Assembly (NCBI GenBank): GCA_902479065.1
Contig: CABSNM010000008.1
Coordinates: forward strand, 1 to 64,000
Source: an uncultured Collinsella sp.
GTDB lineage: Bacteria; Actinomycetota; Coriobacteriia; Coriobacteriales; Coriobacteriaceae
Reading direction: 5' to 3'
DNA length: 64,000 nt
Shown piece after piece: positions 10,085-18,731 of this stretch. The translations under genes and the position numbers were made by a program. Each line of letters begins with the position of its first letter. Position 1 is the first letter of the stretch. The notes beneath the pieces were generated by a model, which searched no databases, was not told the origin of the DNA, and saw only the letters and a list, made by a program, of their open reading frames with translations.

Positions 10085-11737
10085 TCATTTACCCTGGTAC
10101 ATGCTGCCTAAATCCACTACCCCTTCTACCGCGCCGACCATCTCGTCATCGTGAGAGACAACGATGATCAGCTGGCTTTGCTTGTTGCGCTTAACATAGG
10201 CCGCAAGCTCGGCGCGGCTTACAGCGTCTAACCCAGTCGTGGGCTCGTCGAGTACCAAAACTGACGACTTGCGTGAAATCGCCGACCATAAGTACACTCG
10301 GCGCAGCTCACCGCCCGAAAGCGCGGAGCAACGTTTCCCGAGCAACTCCTTCACGCTGTTTTCCAGCGAAAGTAGGCCATCTACACCCCGGTGATAGGAA
10401 GAAAAGGGCGTGTCGAAATACTCTAACAGCTCTTTCACCGTTTCGTCCGGCGCGAAGCACGACTGTGGGCAGCACGATATCTCTCTCGCACGTATGTAAT
10501 CCAAGTCGCATTCTTCGATTGGCACGCCGTTGTATTTTACTTTGCCTTTCGATGAGTATAGCCCGAGCATCAAGTAAAGAAGTGACGTCTTGCCTCTTCC
10601 GTTTTCCCCAACTATGCAATATGTACCAGGACCGGAAAACTTGAAAGAAAACCCGCCAAGGACCTCTCGGACAGATCCGTCTGGAAGGGCAACCGAGAAT
10701 TCCAAATCAGATACCGAAATGTCATTTATTTCATCGAGTTTAGCTAAATCGGTCCGATTCCACCCCGATCTCTCCTTTTCTCTCGTCGCGATAGCCGTCC
10801 TATCCCATGATGCTTTGGCATCTTGATAGGATTTGAACAATGACATCATACTTTTCAAAGTCTTAAAGAGAACCGCGAAGTATGTACCGATGATAGTGTA
10901 CTCGCCTATTGACATAGTTCCGTTAATGATTCGTACTCCGGAAACAACAAGTATCACCGCTTGAAACAACGCTGCGAAAAGACCATCGAGCGATGTCAGA
11001 GAATATGATAGCTTTCCGGAGCGCAAAACTTTGGGAAAATAGCTCTTAAACCCAGCGTCGAGCGCTTGTTCGCTCTTGCCGTACGAAGATGTCAGTTGAA
11101 TGTTGAGAATCTGATTAAGCTGCGATGCAATTGCGGCGTAAAAGGCGCTGTCCGCCTCTTTCTTCTCATACGTGACCCTATACAAAAGTTTCCTCAACCC
11201 AGTAATTACACAGAAATACACGATGAGGAGAATGATGGAAAACACCGCGAGAGTTGAATCAATTGACCATATGATAAGCAATACGATGGGAATGGCTACA
11301 ATGGACAGCGGCGCACTGATAAAATTCGCCAAAACGAAGGATGAGACCACGCTGGAGTCGGAAATAATCCGTTGCGTTGTATAGGCTGGATCGATGGTCC
11401 GACTCACCAAGTAATCGTCTCTTTCAAAACGCAAGACGGCCTCCCTGAGAAGATCAAAGGAAAGTCTCGTGGTTATGCGAATGGAAAGTGTTCCTGCAAA
11501 ATAAGTAAAGAGGGTGGAGAAAACTCCTATTGACGCAACCAGGAGCGCGAAGAGTACGGCGTCTCTTTCGCTGCGGTTACCGAGAAGAAAATCTAAGAAT
11601 TTCCCGTTCACGTATGGCATGGCATAGGAGAGAGCGGTTCCAATCACCGTGATAGCAATGAAGACGAAAGCCCCTTTTGCTCTGATGAACCTCGAGAGAA
11701 CGCATCGAATCAAGGAAGGCCCCAATCTACCCGCCAC
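10085..11737 (-). CDS. ABC transporter, fused membrane and ATPase domains (candidate peptide exporter)
   Basis: A 550-residue half-transporter with about six transmembrane helices in residues 15-300 and a C-terminal nucleotide-binding domain. The NBD shows Walker A GENGRGKTS, signature LSGGELRR, Walker B SSVLVLDEPTTG and H-loop VVSHD. It lacks an N-terminal C39 peptidase domain, so it would not cleave leaders itself. It lies inside the AT-rich island and converges on the precursor operon, so export of the modified peptides is a reasonable inference, though self-protection is also possible. The start is uncertain: GTG 11737 gives the longest frame but has no clear ribosome site, and a TTG about 12 codons in could be used. 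Codon use matches the maturase gene. Confidence 0.85.
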   Translation of the reverse strand: MAGRLGPSLIRCVLSRFIRAKGAFVFIAITVIGTALSYAMPYVNGKFLDFLLGNRSERDAVLFALLVASIGVFSTLFTYFAGTLSIRITTRLSFDLLREAVLRFERDDYLVSRTIDPAYTTQRIISDSSVVSSFVLANFISAPLSIVAIPIVLLIIWSIDSTLAVFSIILLIVYFCVITGLRKLLYRVTYEKKEADSAFYAAIASQLNQILNIQLTSSYGKSEQALDAGFKSYFPKVLRSGKLSYSLTSLDGLFAALFQAVILVVSGVRIINGTMSIGEYTIIGTYFAVLFKTLKSMMSLFKSYQDAKASWDRTAIATREKERSGWNRTDLAKLDEINDISVSDLEFSVALPDGSVREVLGGFSFKFSGPGTYCIVGENGRGKTSLLYLMLGLYSSKGKVKYNGVPIEECDLDYIRAREISCCPQSCFAPDETVKELLEYFDTPFSSYHRGVDGLLSLENSVKELLGKRCSALSGGELRRVYLWSAISRKSSVLVLDEPTTGLDAVSRAELAAYVKRNKQSQLIIVVSHDDEMVGAVEGVVDLGSMYQGK

Positions 11738-11883
11738 AAAACATCAATCACTGATACCTTACACCTCAACACAACAGGAGCGAAGATTTGCCAATGAGAC
11801 TGCTTTAAGATTGCCTTGGGCCAATACGATCTCAAGCTCTTCCTACAAGAGAGTCGGAATCGGACATCTCCTCCGACGAACCT

Positions 11884-11927
11884 GGCAATCGGGCGGTTGA
11901 AATATCTTTTTCAACCGCCCGATTGCC
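11884..11927. repeat. Long perfect hairpin upstream of the ABC transporter
   Basis: GGCAATCGGGCGGTTGAA (11884-11901) pairs with its exact complement ending at 11927, with a short AT loop. It lies about 150 bp upstream of the transporter start. It has no long T run on either side, so it may be a bidirectional terminator, an RNA stabiliser or a protein-binding palindrome. Confidence 0.6.
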
Positions 11928-12052
11928 ACAATAGATTTGAGCATCCGCCCACAAACGTCCGCGTTTTATACCCATCAAATCCTTTGCCTTTTGTCGTCTA
12001 GACTAGAAAAATCGCTCGAAATAACGCAACCGGCCTGCTCGCTTGAAGAAAC

Positions 12053-12714
12053 CTAAGCCCGTAACGTAGATGTGCAAACTTCCGAAACGCCTTGCGCGGC
12101 ATAGTGCGTATAAACTTCGTCAACCGCCTCAGAAATATCTGAGTATCGCGCCGGGTCAAAAGCATACGATGTCGCAGCTATACCCTGCACCCATTCGGAA
12201 CGCGGATTAATTGAATAGCCACACAGCATCATCATACATGCATCTAGACCTGATTTCCCAAGTATCCGACGTATTGATGAGAGCATCGCGGGTCGCCCCT
12301 GCACCATCGTCGTCACCCCTATTAGCAGTATTTACCGTTTTTCTCTAAATGCGTATCGCCACCCTTAAGAATACGAAGTGTTTTATCCAGACCCGATTGT
12401 CCTCCATCTCAAACGAAGGGATAAGGAATCTCATCCGGAATCGGCAGTAACGGAGGATTCACAACGACAAGCGAAAAACATGAGTCATCTCTCAGAGGGG
12501 AGTAAAGGCTCCCCTCAAGCACCCTAGTTTCGTCATCCAAAGAGTTGATGGCAGTGTTTTTCTTACAAAGGTCGACAACAAAAGGGTTGATTTCTACAGA
12601 TGTTACATCCATGCCACAGTTGGTAAGTATCAGGCCCTGTATTCTGGGGCCAGAACACAAATCGAGAGCCTTCCGTGCGCTCTGCGGTGTAAGGCGCCAA
12701 TCTCAGCAAATCTG
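12053..12714 (-). pseudogene. Decayed SAM-dependent methyltransferase
   Basis: Two frames on the minus strand are pieces of one class I methyltransferase. The first (12409-12714) has a motif I-like RKALDLCSGPRIQGL, an SVEINPFVVDLCKKN segment and the NPPLLP catalytic loop of N6/N5-methyltransferases. It ends in a TGA where the protein should continue. Reading through that stop gives a sensible continuation to about 12330, then a +1 shift restores a frame ending at 12053 (TMVQGRPAMLSSIRRILGKSG to VSEVCTSTLRA). The N-terminal part is missing and another shift is likely near 12710. At least one nonsense change and one frameshift make it non-functional. It may be a lost tailoring gene of the island or unrelated debris. 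Confidence 0.65.
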
Positions 12715-12896
12715 TCCCACAATACTGCGCTGAAGAACAAGACGGAACCCCTGAGCCAAACTCCCCTATACCTTATTAAGGCTAAGACAGGCAAGTTCAC
12801 GCACCCGGCATATTCCAGAATAACATCCTATTGTTTTAGATGCTCTACAAGCATGAACAGCCGCGAATCGGAAAGATCTTCTAGTTTCGCCCCGAC

Positions 12897-13455
12897 TGAC
12901 CGCCAAGGGCAAAAATGGTCCCTCCATCCCCGGGCGACTGGCTCTGGCGCGCCAAGGAGTGTCCCAAAGTGCCGGCAGGAAAGGAACGTCCCTATCTGCC
13001 GGCTAACGTCCCTATCTGCCGGCTAGAGGGCACCGAAGAGGATGGCGTAGGTAGTGGATTCGCCGAGCTTGAGCTCGTCGCCGGGATTGAGTTGGGCGGA
13101 ACGGCCGGGCTCGACCTGAATGCAGACGCGCGTGGCCCCGTTTACCACCACGGTTCCGTTGGTGGACGACAAGTCCTCGACGTGCCAGATATTTTGAGCA
13201 TCGCACCAGATATGGGCATGGCGGGCCGAGACATCGTCGCCGACGTCGGTAATATCGCCCTCACCAGTGGCCAGCGCGCCAATCTCAACACCCTGCTCGC
13301 TCGGCTGAATCCAGCGCGGGGCGCTCACGACAAAACTGTTTTGTACGCGCAGCAAGCCCAAGGGGTGCGCCGGGGCGGGTTCGCGTTCGCCCGCGGTCAT
13401 CGACATGCCAAGCGAACGCGGCGTGGAGGTGCCTCCGCCACAGGTCGCGTGCGCG
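12897..13455. repeat. Direct repeat copy 2: FHA gene 3' end and downstream DNA
   Basis: The counterpart of 6155-6690, in the same orientation and attached to the intact FHA gene. It contains a perfect 20-bp tandem duplication (12985-13004 and 13005-13024) that overlaps the FHA stop codon. Confidence 0.85.
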
Positions 13456-13961
13456 TAGTCGATGGCATAGTTCACCGAGGACCGCACATCCGCCGAACAA
13501 CCGACGGCGACAAACAGCACCAGCACGGCCTCGGCGCGCTCGGCGGGCATGAGTTCCGCCGCCTGGGACAGGCGATCGAGCGCGTTGCGATAGAGATTCG
13601 TGTCCTGGTGGCACTCTTCGAGCGCGCGTACCATCGGTTCACCTGCAGGGCCGCACACCATATTGATCACAGCCGTGGAGTCCATGGGATTGCGCTGGCG
13701 CAGGGCCAGTTGCGACATAATACGCGCAGCCGAGGTACCGTATTCGGCAAAGTAGCGCTGCTGAAGCGTGCCGACCGGCGCGCGAACGATAAAGCGGGAA
13801 ACCCAAGAGCGATCGGCGGCTCGGCTCTGCGGGCTGCGGCCGTCGGCGAGCGGACGGGACGAAAGCACCAAGCCGCACAGCTCGATATGGCTCAGATGCG
13901 CCGCGCGCTTAAAGATGTCAAACATGGCCCCGCATGGGGTGAGCTCAACTTGAGATGCCAT
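13023..13961 (-). CDS. FHA-domain protein, downstream partner of a membrane Ser/Thr kinase
   Basis: A 312-residue cytoplasmic protein. Residues 1-170 form an uncharacterised alpha-rich domain. The C-terminal 110 residues are an FHA phosphothreonine-binding domain with VSARHAHIW and VEDLSSTNGTVVVNG. The canonical G-R-x-x-x-S stretch at its start is weak (EIGALATGEGDIT). ATG 13961 has an AAGGAGG site inside the end of the upstream kinase gene. It is the last gene of a three-gene operon with the kinase (13965-15809) and a secreted protein (15806-16711). It probably reads phosphothreonines made by that kinase. Its 3' half is duplicated at 6155-6690. Confidence 0.85.
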   Translation of the reverse strand: MASQVELTPCGAMFDIFKRAAHLSHIELCGLVLSSRPLADGRSPQSRAADRSWVSRFIVRAPVGTLQQRYFAEYGTSAARIMSQLALRQRNPMDSTAVINMVCGPAGEPMVRALEECHQDTNLYRNALDRLSQAAELMPAERAEAVLVLFVAVGCSADVRSSVNYAIDYAHATCGGGTSTPRSLGMSMTAGEREPAPAHPLGLLRVQNSFVVSAPRWIQPSEQGVEIGALATGEGDITDVGDDVSARHAHIWCDAQNIWHVEDLSSTNGTVVVNGATRVCIQVEPGRSAQLNPGDELKLGESTTYAILFGAL

Positions 13962-13964
13962 GAC

Positions 13965-15809
13965 CTAGGCCTCCTTGGTCGTAGAAATAGAATCGGACGG
14001 TACTTCGACAGGTCCGCCAAAAGTACGGGCAGCTGCGGCTCCACCGGCAAGCGGAGTCGCCATCTGGGCTTTTGTGCGTCGCGGTGCCGAAACGGGAAGT
14101 TCAAAGGCAAAGCCCATCGCAAGCAAAAACCACGTAAGCGTATAGGTTGCAACCAGAGCGGCAACAAGGCCGCCCATCACGGCGCGTTGGGAAAATACGC
14201 TACATGCAGCCACAACCAGCACCGGAACCTCGCAGGCAGAAAGCGCAAGCACACCCTGCAGGAACCCCGAGCGCCGATCACGCGCAAGTGCCCCCGCGGC
14301 AACGCCGGCTATGCCCGGCAGCGCCAACGCCAGTGCGGCAATAATACCCGGTAGCGACCCAGACCACATGAGCGGTCCCAAAGTCGCCGTCACGCGAGCG
14401 CCCGACGCCAGCAGCGCGGCCGAAACCACGACCACAGCCCAAACCACGCCACAGACGACCGTCGCGCCGACCATCAGCGCGCGACGAACCGCGCGGCCAG
14501 ACGCATCCATGGGGCACGGCGTGAGCGGCTCGCCGCGGAGCGAACGACCGACATTTTGCGCATAGTGTTCACAAAACGCCGAGAGCGCCGCCTCGACCGC
14601 CGCCGGCTCGGGACGATCTTTTTGATGGCTGGACAGACAGGCCATCACCACGTCGAACAGCTGGGCATCGACAAACGCCAGCGCATCGCGTAGCTCCTCG
14701 GAATCCGGCTCAAGCCCCAGCTGCTGGGCCTGCTCGGCCGCAGCGAGCGCCACATCGGGCTCACGACGAAGCAGCTGAGTCAAATCGCAACCGGGCGCAT
14801 GGGCACCAATGGGATAGTCGGGCCGCGTGTCCATCTTGAGACGGTAGGGGCTGGCGATGTCGCGCGTCTTTTTGCGCGAACCCGAGGTGCCCGAAGCGCT
14901 CGGCGCGGCTTCGTATGGCGCGATGCCGGCAATGAGCTCGTAAACCGTGCTTGCCGCGGCATAGACGTCAATCGCCGGCGACATACGCAAAGCGCGCAGG
15001 TCGGGAATATCGTCGGTGAGCATCTCGGGCGGGGCATAGGCAACCGTCGCACGACGCAGCGTGGCATAACGCTCCGTAAACGATGCCTTGCCGCCGGTAC
15101 CGGCCACGGCCGACGCAGGCTCAAGCGCCAGCGACGAGCCAAAGTCGATCAGGCACAGGTCAAAGGTGCCCTCGGCAAGCTGCCGGTCAAGCGGTAGACG
15201 CGCCGTGCGCACCATAATATTAGCGGGCGAGATATCGCGATGGACAAAGCCCTCGCCCACCAGGCTCATACGGCAGAGCAGATCGAACAGGTCGCGACCC
15301 AGACGCGCCGCCACAAGCGGCGACAGGCGTCCGGCATCGTCCACGGCAAGTCGCGAACGCAAGCGGGCAAGCGTCTCGCCCTCGACCCATTCCATGACAA
15401 TTGCAGGCACACCGTCGACCTCGCCCCAGCCATAGAGGCGGGGAAAGCCCTTAAGGCCCGAAAGGGCGCGATGGCATTCGTATTCCTCGCGAAACGCCGC
15501 CTTGAACTTGGCGACCAGTGCCTCGTGAGCGGCATCGTCGTCAAACTCATCGCGCGTCGGCAAGATGAGCTGTTTGAGCGCTACGGCCTCGCCTTGGGCG
15601 TTGACGGCACGCGTCACGCGGCCGATACCGCCACGGCGCATGGTGGCATCGTCGGCAAACAGTATCGTAAAACGACGCAGATAGGCAGGCAATTCGTCCT
15701 GACCGAGCGCAATGGCCGGCTCAAACCCGTCGACACGCGCCAGGCGCAGGCCGACCATGGGATCGCGACCGAGCGATTGTGGTGTGGTGGATGCAAGATC
15801 GGTCATCAT
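13965..15809 (-). CDS. Membrane Ser/Thr protein kinase with C-terminal multi-span domain
   Basis: A 614-residue protein with an N-terminal eukaryotic-type kinase domain: a glycine-rich RRGGIGRVT loop near 58-66, K79 in VALKQL, HRD at 190-192 with N197, and DFG at 222-224. All key catalytic residues are present. Around five or six hydrophobic helices follow from residue 440 (VGATVVCGVVWAVVVVSAAL onward). No PASTA or other extracellular sensor is visible. The start overlaps the stop of the upstream secreted-protein gene as ATGATGA, indicating translational coupling. The FHA gene starts 3 bp after its stop. Substrates are unknown; the two operon partners are the first candidates. Confidence 0.88.
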   Translation of the reverse strand: MMTDLASTTPQSLGRDPMVGLRLARVDGFEPAIALGQDELPAYLRRFTILFADDATMRRGGIGRVTRAVNAQGEAVALKQLILPTRDEFDDDAAHEALVAKFKAAFREEYECHRALSGLKGFPRLYGWGEVDGVPAIVMEWVEGETLARLRSRLAVDDAGRLSPLVAARLGRDLFDLLCRMSLVGEGFVHRDISPANIMVRTARLPLDRQLAEGTFDLCLIDFGSSLALEPASAVAGTGGKASFTERYATLRRATVAYAPPEMLTDDIPDLRALRMSPAIDVYAAASTVYELIAGIAPYEAAPSASGTSGSRKKTRDIASPYRLKMDTRPDYPIGAHAPGCDLTQLLRREPDVALAAAEQAQQLGLEPDSEELRDALAFVDAQLFDVVMACLSSHQKDRPEPAAVEAALSAFCEHYAQNVGRSLRGEPLTPCPMDASGRAVRRALMVGATVVCGVVWAVVVVSAALLASGARVTATLGPLMWSGSLPGIIAALALALPGIAGVAAGALARDRRSGFLQGVLALSACEVPVLVVAACSVFSQRAVMGGLVAALVATYTLTWFLLAMGFAFELPVSAPRRTKAQMATPLAGGAAAARTFGGPVEVPSDSISTTKEA

Positions 15810-16711
15810 AGGGCAAGCGCCGCCACGTTATTGTTGAAGTTACCGAGTGCGACGTCATCATCGCCGTAATGGCCGACCCATTGACATAGGTTGGTGTAAC
15901 AGCCCCACAGATTGGCATACTGCTGATACCACTTTGACCGGGGCGAGAATGTCTGACGACCGAACTCGGCTCGAATGACAAACATCTCCCCGACCAGGCT
16001 GTCGCACGGCCTGGGATCTCCCGTAGAGTTATAGGTCGAAACCACGTCATTGGCACGAGAAACATAGCCGTCGAGCATGTTGTACTTGGTCACAAGCCAA
16101 CTGTGAATGCTCTCTTCCTCAGCAGCGGAAAGGCCACCGGAGTTTACATCGTTGTCAGTGTTGCCGCCCGTCGAGCCGCCGTTTCCAGACCCTCCGGCAG
16201 AGGAACCCGACCCAGAGCCGCCGCCCGAACTCGACGAATCCGAGCCGGAGCCAGAAGTATCCGAGCTACCGGGCTTTCCGGACTGCTGGGCGTCCTGCTC
16301 CTTCTGCTGCTCGACCTTATTCACCGTTGCCGCCACGCTATTGTTGGACAACCGATCGATGATCTTGGTGTTGGTGAGCACGATGGTTTTGCCATTGGCA
16401 AGCGTGACTTCGTTGCCCGGGGCCTCGGCGCCGTCCGCGTCATCGGTGCCAAACACAATATGCGCGACCACACTTGCCCAAGCATATCCAGTCGTGGTGC
16501 CCAGATCACTTTTGACCTCATGCCCCACGCGCGGTTCGCGTGCGGCATGTGCCTGCATCATGGACGGCACGGTCATGCCATAGGCAGAAACGCCAGCTAT
16601 GACCAGCACCAGCGAGCAAGACAGCAGTGCGTACGCCCGCGGCGCCAAGCCCAGTCGGCGTCGCATGCGCACCGCGGCGCCGCGCTTTGTCTGAGTGCCA
16701 CCGGGCCGCAT
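15806..16711 (-). CDS. Secreted or membrane-anchored protein of the kinase-FHA operon
   Basis: A 301-residue protein of no recognised family. A signal-anchor helix spans residues 24-45 (YALLSCSLVLVIAGVSAYG). A domain follows up to about 140, then a Ser/Gly-rich linker (about 155-195), then a C-terminal domain with conserved-looking Trp and Cys residues (LWGCYTNLCQWVGHYGDDD). ATG 16711 is chosen for its GGAGGAG ribosome site; the frame is open further upstream without one. It is the first gene of the operon with the kinase and FHA genes. It could be the external component of that signalling set. Confidence 0.75.
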   Translation of the reverse strand: MRPGGTQTKRGAAVRMRRRLGLAPRAYALLSCSLVLVIAGVSAYGMTVPSMMQAHAAREPRVGHEVKSDLGTTTGYAWASVVAHIVFGTDDADGAEAPGNEVTLANGKTIVLTNTKIIDRLSNNSVAATVNKVEQQKEQDAQQSGKPGSSDTSGSGSDSSSSGGGSGSGSSAGGSGNGGSTGGNTDNDVNSGGLSAAEEESIHSWLVTKYNMLDGYVSRANDVVSTYNSTGDPRPCDSLVGEMFVIRAEFGRQTFSPRSKWYQQYANLWGCYTNLCQWVGHYGDDDVALGNFNNNVAALAL

Positions 16712-16956
16712 GCGTTCTCCTCCAACAAAAACACGCCGCTCGGGAGCGGCGCATTCATTCGAATCCATATTTGAGTGTATCAGCGAACCCAAAAGGTTGC
16801 GCAACGAATGGGCAAATTAAGGATGCGAGTGGAAGCATCCATGCGATAAGCGGATACAAAGCATCTTTGTTGCACAACAAACTTACAGTCGCACGGGGAA
16901 ATTATGGCTACCCCGTGCGTCGCGAGGAAAACATACGGCAGGAGCAGGCTCGCCAC
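16712..16956. other. Intergenic, no gene seen
   Basis: About 245 bp between recR and the secreted-protein gene. It should carry the promoter of the three-gene kinase operon on the minus strand. No clear terminator for recR was found. Confidence 0.4.
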
Positions 16957-17553
16957 CTAAATCGCGCGACGGGCCTCGATGGCGCGGCCAAGCGTAAGCT
17001 CGTCGGCATACTCCAAGTCGCCGCCCACGGGAAGGCCGCTTGCCAGACGCGATACCTCGACGCCCAGAGGCTTGATAGTGCGGGCCAGATAGCTCGCCGT
17101 GGTCTCGCCCTCGATGTTGGGGTTGGTGGCGATGATGACCTCATGGATATCCTCGTGGCCCAAGCGTGCCAGCAGCTCGCGAATGTGCAACTGCTCGGGA
17201 CCAATCTTGTCCATGGGGCTGATCACGCCGCCCAATACGTGGTAGAGACCGTGGTAGCTGCCCGTGCGCTCAATCGCCTGGACATCGCGCGGCTCGCCCA
17301 CCACGCAAATGCGAGTGGTATCGCGCATCGAATCCTGGCAGATGGAGCACTCGTCGGCCGTGGCGTAGTTAAAGCAGCGGCTGCAAAAGTGAACCTCCTG
17401 CTTAACCTCCAGGATAGCCTCGGCCAGGCGGCGCGCCTCCTCGGCATCGGCCTCGAGCAGGTAATAGGCGATGCGCTGGGCCGACTTGGGACCAATGCCC
17501 GGCAGACGGCCCAGCTCATCGAGCAATTTTTGCAGACTATGGTTGGCACTCAT
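16957..17553 (-). CDS. recR: Recombination mediator protein RecR
   Basis: A 198-residue RecR, the standard length, which acts with RecO to load RecA on gapped DNA. It has a helix-hairpin-helix near 12-28 (LGRLPGIGPKSAQRIAYYLL), a C4 zinc finger (C57, C60, C69, C72) and a Toprim domain from about 80 (ICVVGEPRDVQAIE through NIEGETTA). ATG 17553 lies 13 bp after ybaB. No strong Shine-Dalgarno is visible, so it may be translationally coupled. A longer open frame into ybaB is not the gene. The dnaX-ybaB-recR neighbourhood is conserved in many bacteria. Confidence 0.96.
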   Translation of the reverse strand: MSANHSLQKLLDELGRLPGIGPKSAQRIAYYLLEADAEEARRLAEAILEVKQEVHFCSRCFNYATADECSICQDSMRDTTRICVVGEPRDVQAIERTGSYHGLYHVLGGVISPMDKIGPEQLHIRELLARLGHEDIHEVIIATNPNIEGETTASYLARTIKPLGVEVSRLASGLPVGGDLEYADELTLGRAIEARRAI

Positions 17554-17566
17554 ATATATGCGTGTC

Positions 17567-17887
17567 TTAGAACGGCATGCCCGGGATGTTGAGGCCGCCG
17601 GTGATGGCGCCCATCTGCTTGTTGGCGAGCTCGTTGACACCGCGGACGGCCTCGTTGACGGCAGCCATGATCATGTCCTGCAGCATATCGACGTCCTCGG
17701 GATCGAGGGCATCGGGGTCGATGGTGAGGTTGACGAGCTCCATCTCGCCGTTAACGGTCACCTTGACCATGCCGCCGCCGGCAGAGGCGTCGACGGTCTG
17801 GGACTTAAGGTTTTCCTGCGCGGCGGCAAGCTGCTCCTGCATCTTGCGAGCCTGCTTCATCATTTGCTGCATGTTCATACCGGCCAT
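17567..17887 (-). CDS. ybaB: YbaB/EbfC nucleoid-associated protein
   Basis: A 106-residue DNA-binding protein of the YbaB family. It has the N-terminal coiled helix rich in Met and Gln (MNMQQMMKQARKMQEQLAA), the central VDASAGGGMVKVTVNGEMEL beta segment and the C-terminal GLNIPGMPF typical of the family. It forms dimers that coat the nucleoid. It lies between dnaX and recR. Confidence 0.95.
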   Translation of the reverse strand: MAGMNMQQMMKQARKMQEQLAAAQENLKSQTVDASAGGGMVKVTVNGEMELVNLTIDPDALDPEDVDMLQDMIMAAVNEAVRGVNELANKQMGAITGGLNIPGMPF

Positions 17888-18236
17888 GATGGCTCCTTTA
17901 CGTGCGGCCGCGCGACAAGCTGCAAGGGCAGCCGGAGCGCGGCGGGACTTTCAAACTCAAAAATCGTACCACGGCGCGGGGCAAGCAAGCGGGGCGGACA
18001 CGCTACCTCAGTCGATATACATGTCCTTGAGCGTGACGCACGCCCAAGATTATGCAAGGTCGAATTATGCAAGGTTGCATAATTATCTCAAGCTACATCT
18101 AGCAGAGCTGGAACCAGGCAGTTTATGCGTAGGGCTACAAGGCTACATGGCAAAATGCCGAGCCGCTGCTCGAGGCGGCACGCATGGCGGCTGGGTATAA
18201 TTTGATTGTCATAGATGACGATTTGGAGGTGCCCTC
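17888..18236. other. Intergenic region with promoter duties for ybaB-recR and the small + strand gene
   Basis: About 350 bp with no supportable gene. It contains the TTATGCA palindrome described separately and GGAGGTG at 18223-18229, the ribosome site for the gene at 18237. Confidence 0.5.
18049..18084. repeat. TTATGCA tandem and palindrome
   Basis: ATTATGCAAGGT occurs twice in tandem (from 18049 and from 18064). The second copy is part of a perfect palindrome, AATTATGCA-AGGT-TGCATAATT (18063-18084). It could be an operator or a small hairpin. Confidence 0.6.
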
Positions 18237-18710
18237 GTGAATGTCCCAGCCGTACTCCAAAACATCCGCTCAAAACACCCCGTTGCATATGTGGTTCTCT
18301 ATCTCTTTGTCGTCTGGGTATTACTGGTTATCATCACCCATGCCATAGCTTTTGGAGCAGAACTGCTGATAGCCAGCTCGGACCAGCCCGTCGTCAAATG
18401 GGAGACGACCGATGAATGCACCGACGGAACCCGAACCATTTACTACAACAGCCCGTCCCTCTACCAAGAGTTCAAGGTCAAGATAAAGGACTCCAAGATT
18501 GTCGATGCCGAACTGGGCTCTTTATTTACAATCGGAGCAACCGTCAACGCCGAGCAAGTCGAGTACACGGACAGCCATGCGACGTATCGTATCGACCTCA
18601 GCATCCTAGGCCGACCGTCACGCGCCTGTCTGCTCGAATGCGATATACGCGGCACCACGTTGCACATGTCCGAAATACAGATGCGCCCGGGCAAGGGGCT
18701 CTCTTCTTGA
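18237..18710 (+). CDS. Single-span membrane protein of unknown function
   Basis: A 157-residue protein starting at GTG 18237 with a GGAGGTG site. One transmembrane helix spans about residues 16-42 (YVVLYLFVVWVLLVIITHA). The external part has two cysteines and mixed beta-type sequence. No family is recognised. It is convergent with dnaX, whose stop lies 22 bp after its own, and sits inside the usual dnaX-ybaB unit, which suggests a later insertion of this gene. Confidence 0.65.
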   Translation: MNVPAVLQNIRSKHPVAYVVLYLFVVWVLLVIITHAIAFGAELLIASSDQPVVKWETTDECTDGTRTIYYNSPSLYQEFKVKIKDSKIVDAELGSLFTIGATVNAEQVEYTDSHATYRIDLSILGRPSRACLLECDIRGTTLHMSEIQMRPGKGLSS

Positions 18711-18731
18711 GCAGTATACCCGCCTGCGCAG

